This document shows positions 32,500-42,135 of a stretch of 64,000 nt of DNA, one piece after another. Each line of letters starts with the position of its first letter. Positions within the stretch are counted from its first letter, which is position 1. Location: assembly GCA_034509755.1 (NCBI GenBank), contig CM067547.1:49192859-49256858 (forward strand). Reading direction: 5' to 3'. The translations under genes and the position numbers were made by a program. Under the pieces are notes generated by a model. It had not been told where the DNA came from. It did not search any database and saw only the letters and a list, made by a program, of their open reading frames with translations. This DNA is from Anisodus tanguticus (taxonomy: Eukaryota > Streptophyta > Magnoliopsida > Solanales > Solanaceae).

Positions 32500-34085
32500 T
32501 TTCACATTCGCTGAAATCAGATCTACTACACACTTAATATGATAAATAATGTGAGTTCCCTTATGTGTACACATTGTAAGTCTATGGATATCATTTTTCA
32601 GTGCTTTTGAGTTATCTTCAAGTATTGTCATTTTTATTGGGAATTATTTTGATATTTTCTAGAATCTTGGTTTCATCAGCCATAATTGGAGCACCAGAGC
32701 TGACAAGATCAACCCCATACTTCCTGAAAAAATTAATAAGAGTATACTATAGGTGAACGGTCAACACCATATTCGAATAAGTTAAAATGTATATTTGAAG
32801 ATTCATATATGATCCAAGAGTACTAGATGCTCATTGGGATTTAGCATTTTCATAGAACAATATATTGTCTTGTGTTAATTGGTCCTTTGAAAATTGCCAT
32901 CGCTATTCGAAATGGATCGTACTTCATATTGTCATGTTTAACTAACTTTCGAAGATAGGAATTTCTTTTGAAGCCGCTTCGTCACAGTACTTACTTATGG
33001 GCTAACAGGTCACACTTTGGTCAAGTATCCTACAAAGACGTAGAAATCTGTTTGCAATTTTCTACTGTAGTTATTTGTTTCTATATTTTAGATCATGGAT
33101 TTTAATTTTTAAGTGTATACTCTGCTTGTTAATTTAAGAGTTTGAGGGAAACTGCATCCATGTCTTATCTTATACGTGAGCACTTTGTTATAATGCTGGT
33201 GACTTTAGTTAGTGAGATGGATGCAGACATAGTAGAGCTTCGTCATACTTATCTATGGCATATTGAAACATGTGGACACTATAAGGTGGGAGTAACATAT
33301 ATCTAATTACTTCTTTGTTTAGTTTTTCAATGTGTCCATGATCTATCACAAAATTTACCTCGTCTCTAGTATCATTTGAACTGCTGTGATTTTTTTTTCA
33401 CTTTCATTAATGTAATAAAGTACACTTGATGTTCTGAGAGTGATGCAACTCTGCTTCATTTATCAAAGTTGTAGCCCATTTTCATGGTGTATTTGCTTCA
33501 AACGCGAGAAGATAAGCATAAATACTTTCCAACATGTTAAGAGTAATTTGTACTTGTTGTGTTGGGAAGTGGAAGTCCCACATCGGTTGGGACATTGTGT
33601 TTTCAAAGGTTTAATATGGAAGTCCTTCAAATAAAAGGCTATTTTTATTTTGGATTTATTTATCATTTTTGTAGCATGTATTAGTTTTAAATAAAACTTT
33701 AAATTTATGTTTAGAATTCCAACTGAAATATCTTTCATGAAATAAGATACTTTTTCTGCATATCCTTCTTCAACCTCTGTAAATTGTGTCGTCCCTGAAA
33801 GTTACTTATCAATTTGCGCTATACGTTGTAGCTTTCTTGTCTCTTGAATAAATTTTTTTATTTTCCCCTAAAGAGTATAGATGTAATACTTCTTTAAGGA
33901 TGATGAATTTTCATGCTCAAAGCTTCTTTTTTCAATTTTGTTTTTCTAATTTTCTGACACGACATGTCACTTGCCAGATTATCGCGTCAGGTGCATTCCA
34001 ATTGTTGCAATGGCATGACAGGTATGGGATCCGTCGGAGATGTTGTTCATGCTATTGCAAGTGATGTTTGTAAAAATCGGGGTAA
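32500..34085. other. PPR-locus flank copy lacking the PPR coding region
   Basis: The sequence at 32560-32830 (ACACATTGTAAGTCTA, ACCAGAGCTGACAAGATCAA, TATGATCCAAGAGTACTAGA) and at 33245-33400 (CATGTGGACACTATAA) matches the 3' flanks of PPR genes 1 and 2. The stretch at 33640-34060, including ACATGTCACTTGCCA, matches 42500-42880. A TRIM/LTR-like motif (GGAAGTCCCACATCGGTTGG) lies at about 33568. No coding is retained. Confidence 0.6.
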
Positions 34086-34089
34086 AGTG

Positions 34090-35031
34090 TATTCGAAAGG
34101 TTAAACAAAAGAAACGCTGAGTAGAGAGATGACTCTCTGTCTTTAAGAAAAAATTGCCCCGTATAAATGCTTTTACGGTATTGGGCAATAGTCTCCCAAG
34201 ATAAAACAACAACTAATCAACTGTACAAAGCAAATACAATTGGTTTTAGCGAAGAAAATGAATAAGAACAGATTGCTTGTTTGAGTTTCTGATTCTCTGT
34301 ATGTTATGAACAAAAGAGAAGAGTTTGGATTGTGTGTTCTATGTATTTCTCTATTTCGTGCTTTTTAATTTGAACATAAATGCTCAATTTATAAGAGCAG
34401 AAAGTGAGGCAAACAGTCATAGGGAGGCAAACAGTCATGTCTGTTGGTGTCTTCAATGTTCTGTTCCTTTGAACAGTCACGTCTGTTGGAGTCTTTTAAA
34501 ATTGTTGTAATGTTCCGAAAACTTCAGGGACCAAAATGTAAATAGCTAACATTTCAGGGATCAAAAATAAAGTTCCGAAAGAAAGCAACAGTCCACGACC
34601 TACGACCCGTGAACCGAACCCGAACCCGAGCCCAGACCGGCGGGCGATGAAGCGTGTGTGGGGCTTAGCCCCGAACCCAAGCTCACCTAGGTCCTCTCCC
34701 TTCTTAACACATGGGTTACCCCTTGGGGCCCCAAACCCTTACTCAAATTTAGAGTTTATATATTGCATGAACTCTCCATCTTCTACTAATGAGGGAGATT
34801 TGTCATTATTGGCCAAAGACCCTCCATCTTTTTATGTCTCAAACACCTTACTTTGTGTACCAACATCTCGTTCATTTCTTAACTAAATTTGACAATACTT
34901 GGCACTAACATCATCTACTCACTTAGTAGATTAGGTATGTGCGAAGAAAAGATGTTTTCGATATGCGGGGCCCACATGTTTAAGTCATTAAAGATGGGAT
35001 AAACTCAATCCACATTAGTAAATTTCTAACA
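34090..35031 (-). repeat. 3' LTR of the inverted copia element
   Basis: Read on the minus strand it begins TGTTAGAAATTTACTAATGT and later has GTTTTATCTTGGGAGACTAT, then TTAAAGACAGAGAGTCATCT, all shared with the LTRs at 16431 and 21598. The middle differs strongly: it lacks the GCCGCGG block and carries a different insert including CCCGAACCCGAACCCGAG-type repeats. The right (LTR-end) boundary is approximate. Confidence 0.75.
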
Positions 35032-35612
35032 ATCCCCTCTTGAAAGAGAATTGGTGCACACAGGGTGCCAAAGTTCAGCAATCTTTCAGCGGAAAGATAT
35101 TGCATCAGGAAAGGTAGCTTTCGGCTTTGAACCTTCCTTAGTCGATTACCATCGGATTTACTTACTGCGCGGTGAACTCGATATCTTGAATCGTCAGTGT
35201 TTAGTGTAAACCAAGACAATGATATCTTAAAATAACTCTCCTTATTCATTTCTTCTTATTGTTTTGTCCGTTGTGGCCATGGACAACGCTTGGATTCTTA
35301 AGTGCATACATTTGAAGCGACCTGTCTTCACACTTAAATATGTGATCTCCTATAAGGTATATTGCTCTACCCCACTCGCAAGTGTTAGGAATCATTAAAA
35401 GTTCCAGGAACTTATCCTTTACCCATTATAAGGTAGCACTTAATGTCTATCACGGGAACGACTTTGGAGTTATCATTCTTTAAAGAATGATAATCTGAAG
35501 TGCTCTTACTTCAAGTGAAGCGCTAAACTGAACTTCTATAGTATAGTTTTCTCATTGAACCAAATTCCTGGGATCTCAAGTCAGTAAGGTTGGGTTACTA
35601 CCATAAAGATTC

Positions 35613-36735
35613 TTATTGTTCGAGTTTTAAGCCCATTCCCCTAGACAGGCAAAATATTTGATCTTTGGGTAGGTCTTTAGTTAATGGATCCGCTAAGTTT
35701 TTCTTTGATTTGACGTAATCAATGGAAATGATACCCGTAGTGATCAACTGCCTAACAATCTTATGCCTCCGACGAATATGTCTAGACTTGCCGTTGTACA
35801 TATTACTTCGTGCCCTTCCTAAAGCCGATTGGCTGTCACAATGAATCATCACCGAAGACACGGGTTTATCCCAACAAGGAATATCCTCTAAGAAGTCGTG
35901 AAGCCATTTTGCTTCTTCTCATGCTTTGTTCAAAGTGATAAACTCCGATTCCGTCGTGGATCGGGCGATGCATGTTTGCTTAGAGGACTTCCAAGACACA
36001 GCCCCAATACCAATTGTAAAAACATACCCACTGGTGGATTTGGTGTTCTTTATGTCCGATATCCAATTTGCATCTATCCTTCCAGTACGACTGGATATCT
36101 CGAATAGTGTAATCCGTAGGTCAGCGAATATTTCAGATATCGTAGTATCCAATTTAACGCCTTCCAGTGATCATTTCCAGGATTACGAGTGAACCTAGCC
36201 AACTTATTGACTAGATAAGCGATGTCGGGTCGGGTGCAGTTTGTAATGTACATTAAACTGCTAATGACCTGTGCATATCGCTCCTGCGATACGTGTGCAC
36301 CATGATTTTTATCAATTATATGATTCATATCAATTAGTGACTTCATCGGGGGACTGTCAAATGCATCAAATTTCATGCCATTGTCGGAGCTTGTTTGAGT
36401 CCGTACAAAGACTTAACAAGTCGACATACTTTCTTTTCTTGACCTAGAATGACATACCCCTCTAGTTGTTCCACATCTATTTCCTCTTCCAACTCTCCGT
36501 CCAGGAAGACTGTCTTAATATCCATTTGATGTATCTCAAGGTCACGCAAAGTTGCAATGGCTATGAATACCCTTTATGGATGTTAATCTAGACACAGGGG
36601 CGTATGTGTCGAAGTAATCGAGGCCTTCCTTTTGTCTGTAGCCTTTGACTACTAATCTGGCCTTATACTTGTCAATAGTGCAAAGCCTTGGGCTAGGGAT
36701 CCCTTTCTTTTCAATCTTATCAATGAAGAATATAT
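35613..36735 (-). pseudogene. Copia RT/RNase H, broken
   Basis: On the minus strand 36376-36074 reads ERYAQVISSLMYITNCTRPD then LARFTRNPGNDHW, the RT-to-RNase H connection. 36152-35919 holds DANWISDIKNTKSTSGYVF, and 35861-35613 HCDSQSALGRARSNMYNGKS then NLADPLTKDLPKDQIFC. The RNase H acids are present but frames are shifted between segments. Upstream RT (to 36735) includes TIDKYKARLVVKG in a different frame. Confidence 0.8.
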
Positions 36736-37131
36736 GGGCAAAAAGTGTAGTTTTGGTACTTTTTAATCAATCAAGATGAAAGTAATAAACAAAGCTAGAA
36801 TCAGGCCACTAAACCAATAGCAATAATGTCGAACATACTCCATAAACAAGAAGCCACTATCAATTGACCAACTAAAGTAAACTGCACAGATAACACATTA
36901 AGACAAAACTGGTGCTGCTAGTGCTGCTAATGCTGCTAAACAGGTGCTTTTATGTTGGATGCATTTGCAGCACCTTTGGTTTTGAGTCTTAACATGCTGA
37001 TATATATAATTATTTTCTCATTTTTGTGATAAATAAAAAAAATTAAGGTCTCTCATTAAAATTTTGACTTTAGGCCCAACATTATTGAGTCGCCCTGGAG
37101 AAAAGAAATTGAAACAAATGGAGAAAAGAAA
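36736..37131. other. Short intergenic stretch
   Basis: AT-rich sequence between the copia 5' truncation point and the PPR remnant. A GCTGCTA motif is repeated near 36915-36940. Nothing else was seen. Confidence 0.5.
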
Positions 37132-37497
37132 TTGAAACAATGGTTTCTTTGCTACTTCCCATTCTTCATTCCCTTTATCTCTTTCTTTGCTACTTCCCAT
37201 TCTTCTTCTCCAAATACAATTAGACTTTATTCTTCAAAACACTGTAATACATCCATTTCAGTAAAGGGTAAATTTGGGTTAAATTTCAAGATTGAGAATG
37301 TCAAGTGTTTAGATGATGATGTGACTCTCTTCCGTCAAATGGTTAGAAGGAATCCTCTTCCTCATGTTGTCAGCTTCTCTAAATTGTTTAAAACTATGCA
37401 AATTAAGACGCACTTAATTGTGAGACCCCCTATGAGTGAAATGGCATCCAATACAGTTGTGGAAGCTGAAAAAATGGAAATTAAGACGCTTTGCTAA
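37132..37497 (+). pseudogene. Chimeric PPR remnant: 5' end fused to 3' flank
   Basis: From about 37180 to 37398 the sequence encodes a PPR N-terminus (SFFATSHSSSPNTIRLYSS, then IENVKCLDDDVTLFRQMVRR and the first half of repeat 1), identical in DNA to 51127-51348. There is no in-frame ATG; the only nearby ATG (37140) is in another frame, behind a duplicated TTTCTTTGCTACTTCCCATT. After ACTATGCAAAT the reading jumps to AAATGGCATCCAATACAGTT GTGGAAGCTG, which matches the 3' flank of the intact genes. It is an internal deletion derivative, ending 39 bp before PPR gene 2. Confidence 0.85.
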
Positions 37498-37535
37498 TAT
37501 CATAACTCCCTCCGTCTCTTTTCCAGCCATTGAAG

Positions 37536-39284
37536 ATGATGAGAATTTCTGTGCGTAATGGTATTCCTTTTACCTCTTTCTTTGGTTCGGTACCTACAAT
37601 TATTAGACCTTATTCTTCAAATCATAGTAATAAATCCATTGATTTTGAGAATGTCAAGTGTTTAAATGATGCTATTACTCTCTTCCATCAAATGGTTAGA
37701 AGGAATCCTCTTCCTCATGTTGTCAGTTTCTCTAAATTATTTAAGACTACGCTCAATATGAAGCATTACTCTGATGTCATTTCTCTCTTTCAAGAAATGC
37801 GGATATTGGGCATCCCAATTGACGGATACATTTTGTGTAGCGTGATTAACAGTTATTGCCTGATGCATCGTGCTGATTATGGATTTTCGGTGTTGTCCAT
37901 TTACTTGAAGAATGGCATTCCATTTAATGATGTCACATTTACCACCCTAATTAGGGGATTTTTCGCTGAAAATAAGGTCAAAGATGCAGTTGAATTGTTC
38001 AAAAAATTGGCGAGAGAGAAGATTTGTGAGCCTAACGAAGTCATGTATGGAACCGTCATGAATGGCCTCAGCAAAAGGGGCCATACTGAGAAGACTTTAA
38101 GTTTGCTCCGATTAATGGAACAAGGGAACACTAAGCCCAACATAGTCATCTATAACATAGCCATAGATGCTTTTTGCAAAGATGGAAACTTAGACGCTGC
38201 TATCAACCTTCTGGACGAGATGAAGCGGAAAGGCATTCCTCCAAGCATAGTCACATATGGTTCATTAATTGATGGGTTTTGTAAGCTTGGTCATTGGGAA
38301 AAGGTTAAGACTTTCTTCTCTGAGATGGTGAACCTTAATATTTATCCAAATGTCCACACCTTCAGCATAGTGATAGATGGACTATGCAAAGAAGGAAAAG
38401 TCAAAGATGCCGAGGAAGTAATGAACCATATGATCGAGAAAGGTGTAGATCCTGATATAATCACCTACAACACCATAATGAATGGATATTGTTTGTGTGG
38501 TCAACTCGATAGAGCTAGGAGAATTTTTGGTATCATGATAGATAAGTGCATTGAGCCTGACATTATTAGCTATAACATACTAATAAATGGACACTGTAAG
38601 AAGAAGAAATTGACCGAGGCCATGCAATTGTTTCAGGAAATTTCTCAAAAGGGATTAAAACCTGATGTTGTTACCTACAATATTCTCTTGCAAGGTCTGT
38701 TTGAAGTTGGAAGAATTGGCTTTGCAAAAAAGTTCTTTGATGAGATGCTATCTACGGGCCCCTTACCTAATTTATCCACTCATAACACTTTGCTCAATGG
38801 TTATTTTAAGCACGGAATTGTTGAAGAAGCTATGTCACTCTTTAATAAGTTGGAAAGAAAGACAGAAGATACTGATATTGCATTCTACAATGTTGTCATT
38901 AATGGATTGTGCAAAAATGGTAAACTCGACGAAGCTCATACTATTTTCCAGAAGCTTTCTTTCATTGGATTGCTTCCAAGTGTGAGAACATACACTATAA
39001 TGATAAATGGATTTTGTCTTGAAGGGTTGTTTGATGAAGCTAAAGATGTTCTAAGAAAAATGGAAGCCAACGGTTGTTTTCCAGACAATGTCACTTACAA
39101 TGTTATTGTGCAAGGTTTTCTCAGGTGTAGCAAAATTAGTGAAATGACAACTTTTATGAAGGAAATGACCGGAAGGGGCTTCTCATTTGATGCAACTACA
39201 GCTGAGTTACTGGTAAACGTATTAAGGGAGAATCCATCCGTCCTTGACATGATACCAGAGCTTCACTCGAAAAATAAGAAGTGA
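37536..39284 (+). CDS. P-class PPR protein, Rf-like (PPR gene 2)
   Basis: Intronless, 582 codons from ATG ATG at 37536. It is a paralogue of the gene at 25193 with the same architecture: presequence-like N-terminus (1-38, with RPYSS), a half repeat ending MVRRNPLP, 14 PPR motifs from about residue 61 and a partial fifteenth. There are about 65 substitutions over 491 residues of the 14 motifs. Motif 14 is identical and the tail differs only in its last few residues. Code pairs (5th, last): SD CN TN GN NS GN SD ND ND NN ND NS TD ND. The likely role is binding a specific mitochondrial RNA; whether it restores fertility cannot be told from sequence. The frame is clean and codon-level similarity is high, so it is probably functional. 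Confidence 0.95.
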   Translation: MMRISVRNGIPFTSFFGSVPTIIRPYSSNHSNKSIDFENVKCLNDAITLFHQMVRRNPLPHVVSFSKLFKTTLNMKHYSDVISLFQEMRILGIPIDGYILCSVINSYCLMHRADYGFSVLSIYLKNGIPFNDVTFTTLIRGFFAENKVKDAVELFKKLAREKICEPNEVMYGTVMNGLSKRGHTEKTLSLLRLMEQGNTKPNIVIYNIAIDAFCKDGNLDAAINLLDEMKRKGIPPSIVTYGSLIDGFCKLGHWEKVKTFFSEMVNLNIYPNVHTFSIVIDGLCKEGKVKDAEEVMNHMIEKGVDPDIITYNTIMNGYCLCGQLDRARRIFGIMIDKCIEPDIISYNILINGHCKKKKLTEAMQLFQEISQKGLKPDVVTYNILLQGLFEVGRIGFAKKFFDEMLSTGPLPNLSTHNTLLNGYFKHGIVEEAMSLFNKLERKTEDTDIAFYNVVINGLCKNGKLDEAHTIFQKLSFIGLLPSVRTYTIMINGFCLEGLFDEAKDVLRKMEANGCFPDNVTYNVIVQGFLRCSKISEMTTFMKEMTGRGFSFDATTAELLVNVLRENPSVLDMIPELHSKNKK

Positions 39285-41334
39285 ATATTTCTTTCGCTTG
39301 GTTTATCCGACTACGTTATCACCATGAGACTTTTTTTTAAAACTTACATTTCCTTTTTATTTTGGCAAAAGAAATGGCATCTAATGCAATTGCAGAAGCT
39401 GATGGCAATCAGAACGTTGCTTGAGCTTTCTAGGCAGTCCTACTGAGGAGGTACTTCAATTTTGATACTTTGAGTTCTTTATCCGATCTTTTTGTTAGAA
39501 ATAAATTGTTATTGCACTCTTAATATGAGAAACAATGGTGACCATGCCGATTTTAAAAATAATAATAATGGCGAGTTTCCCTTACGTGTACACATTGTAA
39601 GACTAGGAATATCATTTTCAGTGCTATTTAATTATCTTCATGTATTATCATTTTTTAATCTATTTGAGAATCAATAACAACTGCCTGTAATTTATAAATT
39701 ACTGTGTAAACAGTCTTTTTTAATTATTTCTGAACTTTTGGTAACATCAACCATAATTGGAACACTAGACCTGACAAGGTCAACCTCATCTTTGTGTCCC
39801 TGATCCATATTGTATGAACATTTGTGATTTCCTGAAGTTGAAATAGAACTTGTTCAACATTGATATGGTATACTATTGATGAACGGTCAACACTATATTT
39901 GGAATATTTAAGACTATATTGTTTGAGGTTTATATATGATCCAAGAGTATCAGATGCGTTGTTGAAATAGAATTTGTTCAAACGTTGATAGGGTATACAA
40001 AATGTCATTGCTATTCGAAAAGGGTCATACTCCATATAGTTGTTGTCAACTAACTTAGAACATGGAGGGAAGGAATTTCTTTTGGAGACGTAGCTCTGTT
40101 TGCAATTCTCCTTCCTTGACATAGTGTCTGTTTGTGGAAGTTTTTGAATCTTTTGATAGATCTGTAATTGTTTGTTTCTATACTTCAGCGCTGTGTTATA
40201 ATGTTAGGAGCATTAGTTAGTGAGATGGACTCAGTTGAGCTTTCCATGATCATGTGTCCATGTGTAGCTTCGTCATAGTTGTCTTTAAGGATATTGAATC
40301 CTGTGGATATTATCATATAGGAGTAGCTTATCTTATTTCTTCTATGTTCTTGTTGTTCAGTGTGATCATGTTTTGTTGTTAAGTTAACCTCTTCTCTAGA
40401 ATCATTTGAATGTCAATTGTCAGCTGTGATCTTTTGGTAATCTAATTCTCCTTCATTAACGTAATAAAGTGCACTGAAGTTTATGAATTTTCAGCTGTCA
40501 ATACTGATAATTGCCAGGCTGAAAAGTTTTGTATCTCCATTTTCTACTGTACCGACACAAATAGTTGGTCATAGTTAGACTTATATAATTTACTACAGTA
40601 TGATCTTTGTACTTTCTGCTCGTTCTTCCCCCGCTCTCATCTCCTCCTCTGTCTGGAAATTATGATAGAAGAGGTAACTTTAAAGGCTCTTGTTAAAAGA
40701 AATGTGCAGCATTGGAATGTGCTTCCTGTAATCTATTCTAGTAGCTAGGCATAGTAGTTAGATCGCGAGGCTTTTTATTTCATGATGTCAATTATGTTTA
40801 TGTGTGGGTTTTGCAGAAAGGCTCATCACGGTCACACCAGCAGCTAAAGTTCTGAAAGAGATGCAACTGATAACAGGTACTACTTTCTGGAAATCCTCCA
40901 AGTTTCCTCATATGAGTAATTGACATATTTTTTTACAAGTAAATTGGGTGCTTTAGTGTTTTGATTGGTAAAGATTAAAGCAACGAGGGGGTGCTTAGGA
41001 TGTGCAGTTACAAAAAATAAAAATTTAGTTTGTTGAAATGAATTGAGGAAACTTATCATCCTCTCAGCTTCCTGTACATTTTCGTTCTTGCATCTATATT
41101 TTAAATTACAAATATTCTCTTTTTCGTCTTCGTATCTTAGTTTCCGAATCATCCTCTAAACAATTGCTGGTAACGGTATTCCAAAGTGTGCTGGAGCTAT
41201 TTGAAGTCCTGCCTTTTCCAACTCAGCAGCAGTTGTTTCCGACTCGCATTATTTTAGTTCATTGATCATTGGCCTTTTGTATCTACTTGCTAGTCATTCT
41301 ACCAAGGCCTCCATAACTAAAATAAAAAGTAAAA
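39285..41334. other. PPR gene 2 3' flank, locus-repeat copy
   Basis: It begins like the flank of gene 1 (GTGAATATTTCTTTCGCTTG, then AATTGCAGAAGCTGATGGCA) and continues with blocks shared with 29860-30170 (TCAATTGTCAGCTGTGATCT at 40410) and 32560-32830. No gene was recognised. From about 40900 the sequence is AT-rich and unassigned. Confidence 0.65.
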
Positions 41335-42135
41335 AAAAAGAGGGTCAGCTTGCCTTAAACCCCTATGAGCAGAGAAAAAACCTATAGTGTACCATTTATC
41401 AAAATTGAGAATTTGACAGTGGATGTGTAAACTTTATCCAATTTCTCCATTTGTTTCCAAAACCCATATGTACCATTGAATTCATAAAAAATCCCCAATT
41501 TACATGGTCGTACACCTTCTATATGTCCAGATTTATCAATAGCCAAGTGCTCTTTTGTCTTTCTTTTTTATTTTTTTGAATCTTGTGGTTTTAAATTTGT
41601 CATGTAGGATATTTGAATTGTCAACTTACTAAATATAGAAAGAGTCACTCTTTTTGCGACAAACCAAAAAGGAAAGTAAGATGCTCTAATTGGGATGGAG
41701 GGAGTAGTGATCAAACTAATGGATTTGAAATCTTTCAACTCTTAGCTCCAGTTAAGGTAATTTATGTTGCATGTATATTCCTTACAAAAATGTTCATTCT
41801 GATAAAAATACTCTACTGCTTTCAACACATCATCTTTAATGACATTCCAACATTTTTTACTAAAAGACGTGTGAAGCCGTCTGGACTTCGCGAATAACTT
41901 CCGATACTTCTGCCTCTTCGTAAGGTCTTTCAGCCATTCAATCTCATCATCCTTTCATGTTTGTATCCAGTACAGTGCCTTGTAAAGATGATTTGTTATT
42001 TGATTTCCTCTTCAATTTTCTCCCATTCACCTCCAAACTGTCAATGTAATTGTATCTCCTCTCTATATTGGCCATCTTTTGAAAATGTTTAGTGTTCCCA
42101 TCCCCTTGCTGCAATTAAAGGCTTCTACATTTTTG
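41335..42135 (-). pseudogene. L1-type LINE pol fragment, interrupted
   Basis: On the minus strand 42135-41860 reads GDGNTKHFQKMANIERRYN and then a PDGFT block, from the linker and start of L1 reverse transcriptase. 41520-41335 reads DHVNWGFL, LNFDKWYTIGFFSAHRGLRQ, with the HRGLRQ(G)DPL block of RT. Between them (about 41585-41755) is unrelated sequence with GATGGAGGGAGTA, probably a MITE remnant. Several stops and shifts. Confidence 0.7.

Larger units (their letters stand above)
34090..36735 (-). mobile_element. 5'-truncated Ty1/copia element, inverted relative of the one at 16431
   Basis: On the minus strand the order is RT (about 36735-36300), RNase H (about 36150-35613), polypurine tract AAGAGGGGATTG (about 35042-35031) and LTR (about 35031-34090). 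The segment before the LTR matches that of the + strand element base for base over CTCTTTCAAGAGGGGATTGT. RT begins abruptly at 36735, so the 5' LTR, gag and most of integrase are missing. Confidence 0.85.
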
